Both the position numbers and the translations under genes were made by a program. A stretch of DNA of 64,000 nucleotides from JACCXG01 sp963834305 (GTDB taxonomy: Bacteria > Acidobacteriota > Vicinamibacteria > Vicinamibacterales > 2-12-FULL-66-21). Below, in pieces: positions 47,805 to 56,783 of this stretch (position 1 is the first letter of the stretch; the number at the start of each line of letters is the position of its first letter). Location: positions 868,001 through 932,000 of the forward strand of contig CAWIAX010000003.1 in NCBI GenBank assembly GCA_963834305.1. Reading direction: 5' to 3'. The notes under the pieces are model-generated. The model was not told where the DNA came from. It saw only the letters and a program-made list of their open reading frames with translations, and made no database searches.

Positions 47805-48257
47805 ATGCTGCGACTCTCCAAGAAAGCTGACTACGCCCTGATGGCGATGAAGCACCTGGCGATCCGCCCGGATGCTCCGTCGGCGAGCGCCCGGGAAATC
47901 GCCGAGCAGTACGACATCCCCATCGAGCTGATGGCCAAGGTGCTCCAGCAGCTGGCCCGGCGCGGGCTGCTGACCTCGCACCAGGGCACGCGCGGCGGCT
48001 ACCGTCTCGCACGCTCCGCGGGCAGCATCTCGGTCGCCGACATCATCCAGGCCATCGACGGGCCGCTGACGGTGACGGCCTGCTCCACCGAGGCGGAGAA
48101 CTGCGGGCAGTACTCGAAGTGCAGCGTCCGCGATCCCCTCTGGCGGATCAAGGACCGCATCCTCTCCGCGCTGGCGACCTGCTCGCTGCAGGAGATTGCC
48201 GCCGACCCGCCGATGGTCGAGGACCTGCCGGCACAGCTGACGTTGCGGCGGTCCTGA
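47805..48257 (+). CDS. Rrf2-family Fe-S-sensing regulator (IscR/SufR-like)
   Basis: 150 aa. Winged helix: LSKKADYALMAMKHLAIRPD, ASAREIAEQYDIPIELMAKV and QGTRGGYRLARSAGSISVAD. Three Cys in TACSTEAENCGQYSKCSVRD match the cluster ligands of IscR-type sensors. It lies inside the SUF operon, so feedback repression by holo-regulator is the simple model. Its TGA shares bases with the next ATG (TGATG). Confidence 0.93.
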   Translation: MLRLSKKADYALMAMKHLAIRPDAPSASAREIAEQYDIPIELMAKVLQQLARRGLLTSHQGTRGGYRLARSAGSISVADIIQAIDGPLTVTACSTEAENCGQYSKCSVRDPLWRIKDRILSALATCSLQEIAADPPMVEDLPAQLTLRRS

Positions 48258-49426
48258 TGTCCGGCCAGATCTACCTCGACTATCACGCCACCACGCCCGT
48301 CGATCCGCGCGTGCTCGAGGCCATGCTCCCGTTCTTCACGGAGCGCTTCGGCAACCCGGCCAGCAAGCAGCATTCCTACGGCTGGCATGCCCAGACCGCC
48401 GTCGAAGAGGCGCGCAAGCAGGTCGCGGCGCTGATCAACGCCTCGGCCGGCGAAATCGTCTTCACCAGCGGCGCCACCGAGTCCAACAACCTGGCGATCA
48501 AGGGCGTGGCCTGCGCCCTGGCGGATCGCGGCAAGCACGTCATCACCGTGGCCACGGAGCACAAGTCCGTCCTCGACTCCTGCTGCCGGCTCGAGCGCCA
48601 GGGCTGGCAGGTCACGCGGCTCGGCGTCGATGCCGGCGGGTTCGTCGATCTCGAGGCGCTGCGCGCCGCGCTGACCGACCGCACCACCATCGTCTCGGTG
48701 ATGGCCGCCAACAACGAGATCGGCGTCCTCCAGCCGCTCCGCGAGATTGCCGCCATCGTCCACGAGCGCGGCGCCCTGCTCCACACCGATGCGGCGCAGG
48801 CCGCCGGGAAGGTGCCGATCGACGTTGCCGCGGACGGCATCGACCTGCTCTCGCTCACCGCGCACAAGTGCTACGGCCCGAAAGGGGCCGGCGCCCTGTT
48901 CCTGAAGCGCCAGCGTCCGCGCATCCCGATCGAATGCCAGATCGATGGCGGCGGGCACGAGAACGGCGTCCGCTCCGGCACCCTCAACGTGCCCGGCATC
49001 GTCGGCCTCGGCGCGTGCGCGGAGCTCGCGCGCCAGCTGCTGCCGGAGGAAGCCGTGAAGCTGGCGGCCATGCGGGACCGCCTGCTGCAGGGCCTTCGCC
49101 GCGCCCTCGACGGCGTGCGCGTCAACGGCTCGCTCGAACGGCGGCTGCCGCACAACCTCCACGTCAGCTTCGAGGGGGTCGAAGGGGAGGCGCTGCTGAT
49201 GGCGATCGGCGACATCGCGGTCTCCACCGGCTCGGCCTGCAGCTCCGGCAGCCAGGCCCCGTCGCACGTCCTCCTGTCGATCGGCGCGGTGGGCGAGAAC
49301 GCCGGCGCGTCCATCCGCTTCGGGCTCGGCCGCTGGACGACCGACGCCGAAATCGACGCCGCGCTCGAGCGCGTGACCACCGTCGTGCGCAGCCTGCGGC
49401 AGCGGCACCCCGTCGCCAGGTCCTAG
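48257..49426 (+). CDS. Cysteine desulfurase (IscS/NifS type)
   Basis: 389 aa, intact. Group I desulfurase markers: QIYLDYHATTPVDPRVLEAM, FTSGATESNNLAIKGVACAL, VATEHKSVLDSC. The PLP lysine is in LTAHKCYGPKGAGALFLKRQ. The catalytic Cys is in STGSACSSGSQAPSHVLLSI. It is the second cysteine desulfurase of the operon besides SufS. It may supply sulfur to tRNA thiolation, MoeB or a second assembly path. Confidence 0.94.
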   Translation: MSGQIYLDYHATTPVDPRVLEAMLPFFTERFGNPASKQHSYGWHAQTAVEEARKQVAALINASAGEIVFTSGATESNNLAIKGVACALADRGKHVITVATEHKSVLDSCCRLERQGWQVTRLGVDAGGFVDLEALRAALTDRTTIVSVMAANNEIGVLQPLREIAAIVHERGALLHTDAAQAAGKVPIDVAADGIDLLSLTAHKCYGPKGAGALFLKRQRPRIPIECQIDGGGHENGVRSGTLNVPGIVGLGACAELARQLLPEEAVKLAAMRDRLLQGLRRALDGVRVNGSLERRLPHNLHVSFEGVEGEALLMAIGDIAVSTGSACSSGSQAPSHVLLSIGAVGENAGASIRFGLGRWTTDAEIDAALERVTTVVRSLRQRHPVARS

Positions 49427-49436
49427 ACTCATCGCA

Positions 49437-50273
49437 ATGCCAGAAACACGCATCACCGTAGCGCACAGCCCCGACTCGGACGACGCGTTCATGTTCTTTG
49501 GCCTGGCCAGCGGCGCCGTGGAAACCCACGGCATCGTCGTGGACCAGGTGCTGGCGGACATCGAAACGCTGAACCGCGCCGCGTTCGAGGGGAAATACGA
49601 GGTCACCGCCGTCTCGTTCCATGCCTACGCGCACCTTGCCGACAAGTACGCGCTGCTGCCGCACGGCGCGAGCATGGGGGACAACTACGGTCCGATTGTC
49701 GTCGCCCCGCGAGGCGGCATCGACCGGGTGAAGGGCGCCCGGATCGCGATTCCCGGCACGCTGACCACCGCCTATCTGACGCTGCGGCTGTACGAACCCG
49801 ACTTCGAGTACGTCGTGGTGCCGTTCGACGAGATCCAGCAGGTGGTGCTCGACGGCAAGGCGGAGGCCGGCCTGCTGATCCACGAGGGGCAGCTGACGTA
49901 CGCCGACGAGGGCCTGAGCAAGATCGTGGACCTCGGCGAGTGGTGGGCGGAGCGGACGGGCGGATTGCCGCTGCCGCTCGGCGGCAACATCATCCGCCGT
50001 GACCTCGGCGCCGACATGATTCCCAAGGTGTCGAAGATGCTGCACGACAGCATCGCCTACGCCCTCGATCATCGCGACGCGGCGGTTGACTACGCCATCC
50101 AGTTCGGCCGCGGCCTCGACCGCCAGAAGACGGACAAGTTCGTCGGCATGTACGTGAACAAGCTGACGCTGTCGTATGGCGACCGGGGCAGGAAGGCCGT
50201 CGAGCGCCTGATGGGCGACGCCTACGCACAGGGGCTGATCCCGCAGCCGGTGCCGGTCGAGTTCGCGGCGTAG
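49437..50273 (+). CDS. mqnD: Futalosine-pathway enzyme, MqnD-like (1,4-dihydroxy-6-naphthoate synthase)
   Basis: 278 aa. The start ITVAHSPDSDDAFMFFGLAS, then QVLADIETLNRAAFEGKYEV, TAVSFHAYAHLADKYALLPH, GASMGDNYGPIVVAPRG and LLIHEGQLTYADEGLSKIVD match the MqnA/MqnD periplasmic-binding-protein-like family, closer to MqnD. No signal peptide, consistent with a cytosolic enzyme. It would cleave cyclic dehypoxanthine futalosine. With mqnE and ubiE it supports menaquinone synthesis by the futalosine route. Starts 10 nt after the desulfurase gene. Confidence 0.82.
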   Translation: MPETRITVAHSPDSDDAFMFFGLASGAVETHGIVVDQVLADIETLNRAAFEGKYEVTAVSFHAYAHLADKYALLPHGASMGDNYGPIVVAPRGGIDRVKGARIAIPGTLTTAYLTLRLYEPDFEYVVVPFDEIQQVVLDGKAEAGLLIHEGQLTYADEGLSKIVDLGEWWAERTGGLPLPLGGNIIRRDLGADMIPKVSKMLHDSIAYALDHRDAAVDYAIQFGRGLDRQKTDKFVGMYVNKLTLSYGDRGRKAVERLMGDAYAQGLIPQPVPVEFAA

Positions 50274-50287
50274 CGGGGATTCGCGTG

Positions 50288-50968
50288 TCAGTCGCGGAGC
50301 CGCCCGGCCCCGCCCAGCATTACATCCGTGAATACGAAGCCGCCGCGCTCCACGGTGGCGCCGGTCTGCACCTGCAGCGGGTGGCTGAACATCGGCCCGC
50401 CGACGACACAGGAGTGGAACTCGCCGTTCTCGCCGCAGGGATCGATCCCGGCGGGGAGGTCGGCCAGTAGCGCCTGGTCGAACGTCCGGCCGGCAAACGC
50501 CGCGGGCAGCACGCGCGGGTCCACGCAGGTCAGCCTGGCGTCCAGACCGCCCTCGATCATCTCGCGCGCGAGCGCTGCGGTTGGCCGTCCCCACAACGGA
50601 AAGATCGGCGTGAGGCCGGTGCCGGCGAGGCGGTCCTCGCGATACTTGCGGACGTCCTCGAGGAACAGGTCGCCGAACGCCACGTGCGTGAAGCCCTCGG
50701 CCACGGCGGTGGCGACGGCCTCGGCCATGCGCTCCTCGTAGACCTCGTTCGGGCAGGGCGCCGGCAGCGGGATTGTGAAGAGCGGCAGCCCGGCGGCGTC
50801 CGCCTGCGCGCGGAGCACCTCGGCGCGCACGCCGTGCATCGCCACGCGGCCCACCTCGTCGTTCATCGACGTCAGGAGGCCGGCGGCGTGGCCGATGCCG
50901 TCGCGCCGCAGCACGTGCAGCATCCACGCGCTGTCCTTGCCGCTGCTCCAGGAAACCAGGATCTTCAT
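50288..50968 (-). CDS. DUF71/COG2102 ATP pyrophosphatase (Dph6-like), B12-linked
   Basis: 226 aa. The PP-loop is MKILVSWSSGKDSAWMLHVL. The second family block is DPCGENGEFHSCVVGGPMF. Dph6 homologues amidate diphthine in eukaryotes and archaea. In bacteria a subgroup sits with cobalamin uptake genes and has been predicted to act in B12 salvage, perhaps amidating a corrinoid. This one overlaps the ABC binding-protein gene by 4 nt at the end of a riboswitch-controlled B12 operon, which supports that reading. No diphthamide target exists in bacteria. Confidence 0.88.
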   Translation of the reverse strand: MKILVSWSSGKDSAWMLHVLRRDGIGHAAGLLTSMNDEVGRVAMHGVRAEVLRAQADAAGLPLFTIPLPAPCPNEVYEERMAEAVATAVAEGFTHVAFGDLFLEDVRKYREDRLAGTGLTPIFPLWGRPTAALAREMIEGGLDARLTCVDPRVLPAAFAGRTFDQALLADLPAGIDPCGENGEFHSCVVGGPMFSHPLQVQTGATVERGGFVFTDVMLGGAGRLRD

Positions 50969-51855
50969 TTCGTGCCGTGGAGTATGCGGAAGAGCAGCTC
51001 GACGCCCTCCGCGACGCGCGGGCCTGGAATGACGGTGCGCGCGTCGGCGACGATGTGCACCCGCTTGTTGCGGACGGCCGGAACCGACGAGAGCGCGTCC
51101 CACGTCGCCAGTTCCCTGGCCTCGGTTGCCGGATCGATCGGGTCGGCGCGCAGCTCGAGGATGACGTCTGGCCGGCGCGTCAGGATGAGCTCCGTCGTGG
51201 CCTGAACCGCCTCCCGCTTCATGTCCGCGAACACGTTGGTGCCGCCGGCCGCGGTGACCATGTCGTGGATGAACCCGATCCCGCCGCTCGCGTAGATGCC
51301 GCGCAGCGTGAACGAGTCGCGCCCGAACACGATGAGCGTCCGAGGAGATGGCAGGCTGGCGGTCCGGGCCCGGACCGCCGCAATCCTGGCCTCGATCGAA
51401 GAGGACAGCGGGCCGGCGGCGTCAGCCGCGCCAACCTGGCCGCCAAGCCGCCGGATCGTGGCGGTCACGTCCGCGAGCCCGGCGTGCGAGTAGGCATAAA
51501 TGGGGATCCGCGCCCGCGTCAGCTGCGTCCGCAGATCGTTCTGGCTGCCGTAGACGATCACGAGGTCGGGACGGAGCGAGAGAATCCGCTCCAGGTCCGG
51601 GTCGAGCAGCGCGCCGACACGCGGGATCTTCGCCACTTCCGGCGGGAACTTGTCGAAGCTGCTGACCCCGACAACGCGAGGGCCGGCGCCGAGAGCAAAG
51701 AGCATCTCCGTGGCCGCCGGCACCAGCGAGACGATGCGGGCGGGCGGCGAGCCCGGCTGGGCACGCTCGGCGGCCGGACGAACGCTGGCCGTCGTCAGGG
51801 TGAGGGCGGCCAGGCAGGCCGCGGCCAGGCCTACGACTTCTTGACGAGCAGCCAT
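50965..51855 (-). CDS. ABC transporter substrate-binding protein (BtuF-like)
   Basis: 296 aa. Signal-like N-terminus (VVGLAAACLAALTLTTASVR). The fold of class III binding proteins is clear: RIVSLVPAATEMLFALGAGP, VGVSSFDKFPPEVAKIPRVG, LDPDLERILSLRPDLVIVYG, AYSHAGLADVTATIRRLGGQ. Given the cobalamin riboswitch upstream it should deliver cobalamin or a related corrinoid. Start ATG 51855 overlaps the permease gene by 25 nt. Confidence 0.88.
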   Translation of the reverse strand: MAARQEVVGLAAACLAALTLTTASVRPAAERAQPGSPPARIVSLVPAATEMLFALGAGPRVVGVSSFDKFPPEVAKIPRVGALLDPDLERILSLRPDLVIVYGSQNDLRTQLTRARIPIYAYSHAGLADVTATIRRLGGQVGAADAAGPLSSSIEARIAAVRARTASLPSPRTLIVFGRDSFTLRGIYASGGIGFIHDMVTAAGGTNVFADMKREAVQATTELILTRRPDVILELRADPIDPATEARELATWDALSSVPAVRNKRVHIVADARTVIPGPRVAEGVELLFRILHGTK

Positions 51856-52835
51856 AGGAAGAACGGCCCTCCGATCAGGGCGGTGATGACGCCGACCGGC
51901 AGCTCGAGGGGCGCCATGATGGTGCGTGCCAGCGCGTCGCACCAGACCAGGAACGCCGCGCCGAAGAGCGCCGACGCCGGCAGGACGATGCGGTGATCCG
52001 AGCCGACCATCAGCCGGACCAGGTGCGGGACGATGATGCCGACGAAGCCCACCGGCCCGCCGACCGAGACCGCCGCCCCGGTGGCGAGCGAGGCGCTGAC
52101 GAACGCCACCCGCTGCGCCCGCACGACATCGAGGCCGCGCGACTCGGCGGCGTCCGGCCCCAGGCTGAGCAGGTTCAGCGGCCGTGCCAGCCAGGCGAAC
52201 GCGGCGAAGGCAAAGACAACGAGCGGCAGCGCGGTGAGCAGCGGCGTGTAGCTGCTGACGTCGAGGTCGCCCATCAGCCAGCGCAGGATGCGGAACGTCT
52301 CGGCGAAGTCGGCGAAGTACTGCACGAACAGGATCAGCGCGGAGAAGAACGCGTTCATCGTCACGCCGGCGAGCAGCAGCACGTCGGTCGAGAGGCCGCG
52401 GTGCCTGCCGCTGGCGAGCAGGTAGACCACCGTGACCGCCACCAGCGAGCCGGCGAAGCTGGCGAGCGGCGACAGCGGGATGCCGATCCATTCGAGCGCC
52501 GGGCCAAAGGTGATCACCAGCATGGCGCCGAGCGCGGCGCCGGCCGACACGCCCAGCGTGAACGGCGTGGCGAGCGGGTTGCGCAGGAGGCCCTGGAAGA
52601 CCACCCCGGCCGTTGCCAGCGTCGAGCCGACGAGCGCCCCGGCCAGCGTCCGCGGCAGCCGGGCGATGAAGAAGATCTGCGCCTCGGTGTTCTCGGCGAA
52701 CGGGATCGAGAAGTCGAAGGCGCGGCGCAGGTCGATTGGTGTCGAGCCGATGAGCGGCGCCGTCAGCACGGCGCCGACGGCCGCTCCACCGAAAATGAGC
52801 AGCGCGATGGCCAGCCGCTGACCGATCGGCCTCAC
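51831..52835 (-). CDS. ABC transporter permease (FecCD/BtuC family)
   Basis: 334 aa with about ten hydrophobic helices. Family hallmarks: FFIARLPRTLAGALVGSTLA, VVFQGLLRNPLATPFTLGVS, the coupling-helix region SLGPDAAESRGLDVVRAQRV, and VGFVGIIVPHLVRLMVGSDH. The end reads ELPVGVITALIGGPFFLWLL. Forms the B12 importer with the flanking ATPase and binding protein; its start overlaps the ATPase stop by 4 nt. Confidence 0.93.
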   Translation of the reverse strand: MRPIGQRLAIALLIFGGAAVGAVLTAPLIGSTPIDLRRAFDFSIPFAENTEAQIFFIARLPRTLAGALVGSTLATAGVVFQGLLRNPLATPFTLGVSAGAALGAMLVITFGPALEWIGIPLSPLASFAGSLVAVTVVYLLASGRHRGLSTDVLLLAGVTMNAFFSALILFVQYFADFAETFRILRWLMGDLDVSSYTPLLTALPLVVFAFAAFAWLARPLNLLSLGPDAAESRGLDVVRAQRVAFVSASLATGAAVSVGGPVGFVGIIVPHLVRLMVGSDHRIVLPASALFGAAFLVWCDALARTIMAPLELPVGVITALIGGPFFLWLLVKKS

Positions 52836-53653
52836 GCGGGCGGTCCCGGCTCGGCCTGGCGCACCGGCACCACGGTGAGGCGACCGGTGCCCTGATGCCG
52901 GGCGATCTCGACTTCGACTTCGTAGAGCTCGCGGATGCGGTCCGGCGTCAGCACCTCGTCGGCCGCGCCCGAGGCCAGCACGCGCCCGTGCTTCAGCATG
53001 ACGATCGTGGCGCAGAGGCCGGCGGCAAACGCCAGATCGTGGGTCGAAACGATGATGGTGAGGCCGCGCTCGCGGTGGAGCGCGCGCAGCAGCGCGGCGA
53101 CGCCGAGCTGGTATTTCAGGTCGAGCGCCGCCGTCGGCTCGTCGAGGAGCAGCACCGCGCCGCGCGGCTGCCCGCCCGTGCCGCCGGTGATCTGGGCAAC
53201 CGCCGCGGCAATGATGACGCGCTGCTTTTCGCCGCCGCTCAAGGTCGAGAAGAGGCGCGACTCGAAGGCGTCGGCGCCGGTGGCGCGGAGCGCCGCGCGC
53301 GCGATGGCGACGTCTTCGGGGCCCTCGACGGCGAAGGCGCCGAGGTGCGCGTAGCGCCCCATCAGCACGACCTCGAGCACGGAGTAGTCGAACGCGAGGT
53401 GGGTTTCCTGCGGCACCACGGCCATCCGGCGCGCGATGGCGCCCCGCGACAGCGAGGAGATGGGCACGCCGTCGAGCACGACGGTGCCGCCCGCCGGATG
53501 CCGGGTGCCCGCCAGCAGCCGCAGCAGCGTGGTCTTGCCCGAGCCGTTCGGCCCGATCAGGCCGACGAGGCCGCCCGACGGCACGTCCAGCGACACGCCG
53601 CGGACGACCGGGGTGGCGCCGTAGCCGAAGACGAGGTCAGCGGCCTGCAGCAA
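52832..53653 (-). CDS. ABC transporter ATPase (BtuD/FecE-like)
   Basis: About 273 aa. Walker A VGLIGPNGSGKTTLLRLLAG, Q-loop VVPQETHLAFDYSVLEVVLM, signature FSTLSGGEKQRVIIAAAVAQ, Walker B AVLLLDEPTAALDLKYQLGV, switch His IIVSTHDLAFAAGLCATIVM. The start is not certain: the best candidate is TTG 53653 (LLQAADLVFGYGATPVVRG), inside the 3' end of the TonB receptor gene. No ATG is in frame near there. Confidence 0.9.
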   Translation of the reverse strand: MLQAADLVFGYGATPVVRGVSLDVPSGGLVGLIGPNGSGKTTLLRLLAGTRHPAGGTVVLDGVPISSLSRGAIARRMAVVPQETHLAFDYSVLEVVLMGRYAHLGAFAVEGPEDVAIARAALRATGADAFESRLFSTLSGGEKQRVIIAAAVAQITGGTGGQPRGAVLLLDEPTAALDLKYQLGVAALLRALHRERGLTIIVSTHDLAFAAGLCATIVMLKHGRVLASGAADEVLTPDRIRELYEVEVEIARHQGTGRLTVVPVRQAEPGPPA

Positions 53654-55911
53654 CGCGCAGCCCCGCGGTGACGCGGCGTCCGAGTGCCGGGAACCCGAAC
53701 GCCTCTTCGTACGACCGGTCGAACAGGTTCTCGACGCGGCCGAACACTTCGAAGGCCTTCGCGATCCGCCAGGAGGCACCGGTGTGCCAGACCTGGTAAC
53801 CGGCGGCGTCGAACAGCCCGCCGAACGTGCCGTACGACGGCTCGACGTCGAGCGCCTCGCCACGGCCGCCGCCGCGCACGAAGCCGCTGACGCCCGCCGC
53901 CGCGATCGAGAGATCCGCGAAGAACTGATGCCGGGGCCGGCGCAGCAGCGCCTGGCCGACGGTGAACGGCGGCGGTGCCGCGGTGTCCTGGTCCACGGCC
54001 AGCACCCGGGTATGGAGCAGCGTGTAGCCGACCCGCCCGCTGACGTCGATCGGGCGCCGCCCCTGCACGCGTCCCCTCATCGTCAGGGCCAGCTCGAGGC
54101 CGCGGGCGCGCGCGTTGGAGATGTTGTCCGTGCGGTAGCGGCTCGATCCGCTGAAGGAGCCGACGGCGACAATCAGGTCGTCGTAGTCGTTGAAGAACGC
54201 GGTGGCTTCGATGAGGCCGCGTCCGTCGAGGAAGGCCTGGTCGATGCCTCCTTCGGCGCTGACGCTGCGCTCAGGCTTGAGCCCCGGGTTGTCGGTGAAG
54301 GCGAGCTCGAAGCCGTCGGGCGGGCGGATGCCGGTGCCGACCGCGCCGCGCAGCCGGGTGTAGGCCGTCGCTCCCGAGCGCGCCAGCCAGGCGGCAGCCA
54401 GACGGGGATTCGCGGACACGACGGTGTCGGACGGCAGCACCGGGCGCGGCGAAAACGCGGTGGGGGATTCCTCGATCCGCTCGCGGCGGATGTCTTCGAC
54501 CCGCAGGCCGGCCGTGACGAAGAGGCGATCGCGCGTGTTCCAGCGGGCTTCGCCGAAGTAGCCGGCAGTCGCGCGCTCGACGGGAATCCGCTGGAAGGTG
54601 GCGCCGGTGATGAAGGTGCTGCCGGCGCGCTCGCGCTGCAGCTCGACGCCGGCGGACAGGTCGAGCCCGGGGGCGAGTGCCACGTCGGCCTGGCCGCGGC
54701 CGGCCCACCGCCGCGAGAACGACTCCGAGCCGCCGAACCCGCTCGCGAAATCGCTGTCGAGCCGGCTGTAGCCCGCCTGCGCCTGGGTGCGCACCCGGCG
54801 CGAGACCGGGAGCGACAGCGACATGGACGCCAGCGTGCGATCGTTGCTGCCGCGAGCGACGGTGTCGATGCCTTCGTAGACGCCGATCGGGTTGCTGCCG
54901 AACGGCCCGGGGAAGCCGCGCTCGTCCGTCGAGTGGCGGAGGTCGGCGCGGACCGACCGCGCGCCGCTGCGCCAGCCGAGCGATGCGGCGCCGGTCCGGC
55001 GCTCGTAGTCGTCGTTGCTGATCACCGCTCCGGCAGGCGTGCGGTCGCCGTTCATCCCGTCGCTCAACTGCTGGTCGAAGGAGCCGCCCCATTCGAACGC
55101 GCCCCGCTGGCCGGCGGTTGACGCCGCCCACCCGCGAGGTGCCGAACTGCCCGGTCTCGGCGGTGAGCTGGCCCGACGGCGCCCCGCCCCGCCGGGTCAC
55201 GACCCGGACGACCGCGCCGATCGCGTTGGCGCCGTACAGCGCGCTCTGCGGGCCGCGGACGATCTCGATGCGGTCGATGTTGGCGGTCGCGACCTGCTCG
55301 AAGTCGAAGTCGCCGCCAAACGCGTTGGCCGGCACACCGTCGATCAGCACGAGCGTGAAGTTGGATTCGCCGCCGCGCGGGAACACTCCGGTCGTGGCGC
55401 CGAGGCCGCCGGTGCTCACGACGTTCAGGCCGGGCACCGTGCGCAGCGCTTCGGCAACCGAACGGATCTGCCGGGCTTCGAGCTCGGCACCCGTCAGGAT
55501 GGTGACGCTCGACGTCACCTGGGTGAGCGGCACCTCGACCTGGGAGGCGGACACGACGACCGACTCGGACAAGGCGCTGACCGCCAGCGTGATCGTGCCG
55601 ATGTCGCGGGGCTCATCCGAGGCCTCGAGGGTGACCGCCTCGGCGCGAAAGCCGTCAACCGCCACGCGCAGCGTCAGGCGTCCGCCGGCGGGCGGCTCGA
55701 CAGTGAACTGCCCGCTGTCGCTGGTGGTGACGGCGCTCAATGCGGCTCCGTCGCCGGAAACCAGGACGCGGGCGCCCGCCACTGGACGGCCGGCCTGATC
55801 GACGACCCGGCCGGTCACGGTGCCGGCGGCCGACACCAGGGCCGGCAGGCCGGCCAGCATGAGCACAAGGATGGTGGAGGAAAGGGGAAAACGAACGGAC
55901 GGGCGGTGCAT
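53637..55911 (-). CDS. btuB: TonB-dependent vitamin B12 receptor (BtuB-like), one frameshift
   Basis: About 757 aa when joined. Start ATG 55911 with SD AAGGAG. Signal peptide, then a carboxypeptidase-regulatory-like domain (VTGRVVDQAGRPVAGARVLV). The plug contains EVPLTQVTSSVTILTGAELE, VAEALRTVPGLNVVSTGGLG, FTLVLIDGVPANAFGGDFDF and IEIVRGPQSALYGANAIGAV. One indel near 55115 separates plug and barrel. The barrel ends VFGRVENLFDRSYEEAFGFP...TAGLRVAAGR. The cobalamin riboswitch directly upstream and the ABC importer downstream identify the ligand as cobalamin with good confidence. Confidence 0.88.
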
Positions 55912-55953
55912 GGGGCTCCTTATCAGCGTGTCTCGCGCCGATTGGAAGGGACG

Positions 55954-56120
55954 GCCCGGCATCCAGGTATCCTGGCTTGCGGATCGTCGCGCCATCCCCG
56001 CCTTCCCATGCGCAAGGCGCACAGTGGCAGCCGGCCACGCCGGCGGAATCGGGATGGAGCTCCCCGCTTACAGTGGCGGCACCGCGTGGGATTCGCACCC
56101 ACTTCGCAAGGCCGCCGGGC
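55954..56120 (-). promoter_or_regulatory. Cobalamin riboswitch
   Basis: Minus-strand leader of the btuB-like operon. The core GCCGCCACTGTAAGC (plus 56066-56080) is the diagnostic segment of cobalamin riboswitches. It is preceded by GGTGCGAATCCCACGCGGT and followed downstream by GCCACTGTGCGC. The B12 box appears as AAGCCAGGATACCTGG (plus 55963-55978). The closing stem GCCCGGC / GCCGGGC (56114-56120 with 55954-55960) bounds the element. It ends 43 nt before the ATG, so control is probably at translation start. Cobalamin binding should reduce expression of the uptake genes. Confidence 0.95.
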
Positions 56121-56137
56121 ACAGTCAGTTCGACCCG

Positions 56138-56146
56138 AGTATAGCA
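56138..56146 (-). promoter_or_regulatory. Extended -10 promoter of the B12 operon
   Basis: On the minus strand TGCTATACT combines the extended TG motif with a good -10 (TATACT, plus 56138-56143), 18 nt before the riboswitch stem. No clear -35 is seen. On the opposite strand TACAAT (56168-56173) could be the -10 for the divergent yjbQ gene. Confidence 0.5.
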
Positions 56147-56263
56147 GGGCCGGCTCGGACCGTGCGGTACAATGGTGGGTCGGGTTTTGCGACAGCCTGC
56201 CCGCACCAGAAGGCGCCGCGGGAGGCACAGACACCAGTCCGCAACGGCGGATCGGAAGGGGAA

Positions 56264-56761
56264 ATGCACAAGGCTTCCAGCGTGACCATTCGCGACACTC
56301 CGGTCCAGGGGGTCACCACGACCGGGCCGGTCGTTGTCCATGCCGAGTCCCTGCTCGTCCAGACCGACCGGCGGATCGAGCTCGTGGACGTGACCGATCT
56401 CGTCATGGACCGGGTCCGCCACTCCGGGGTCCGCGAGGGCATCGCCAGCCTGTGGTCGATGCATACCACCTGCTCCCTGTTCATCAACGAGGCGCAGAAG
56501 GCGCTCCACGCCGACATCCTGCGGGTGCTCGAGCAGCTCATCGACCGCGACGCCGAGTGGCAGCACAACGACCCGCAGCACTCGGACTGCGACCGCATGA
56601 ACGCCGACTCGCACCTGCGCGCGATGTTCCTCGGCCACAGCGTGACGCTGCAGATCAGCGCCGGTGAGCTCGTGCTCGGCCAGTGGCAGCGGATTCTTGC
56701 CGGTGAGATGGACGGCCCCCGCGCCCGCACCGTCCGCATGCAGGTCATGGGCGTCGCTTAG
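56264..56761 (+). CDS. YjbQ / UPF0047 family protein
   Basis: 165 aa. HAESLLVQTDRRIELVDVTD, GIASLWSMHTTCSLFINEAQ, WQHNDPQHSDCDRMNADSHL, RAMFLGHSVTLQISAGELVL and LGQWQRILAGEMDGPRARTV give the complete UPF0047 pattern, with the conserved His and Asp residues around HNDPQHSD and ADSHLRA. Family members show weak thiamine-phosphate synthase activity; the true role is unknown. Divergent from the B12 operon across the riboswitch region. Confidence 0.9.
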   Translation: MHKASSVTIRDTPVQGVTTTGPVVVHAESLLVQTDRRIELVDVTDLVMDRVRHSGVREGIASLWSMHTTCSLFINEAQKALHADILRVLEQLIDRDAEWQHNDPQHSDCDRMNADSHLRAMFLGHSVTLQISAGELVLGQWQRILAGEMDGPRARTVRMQVMGVA

Positions 56762-56783
56762 CGCGCCGCGTTTTCGCCAAGGG

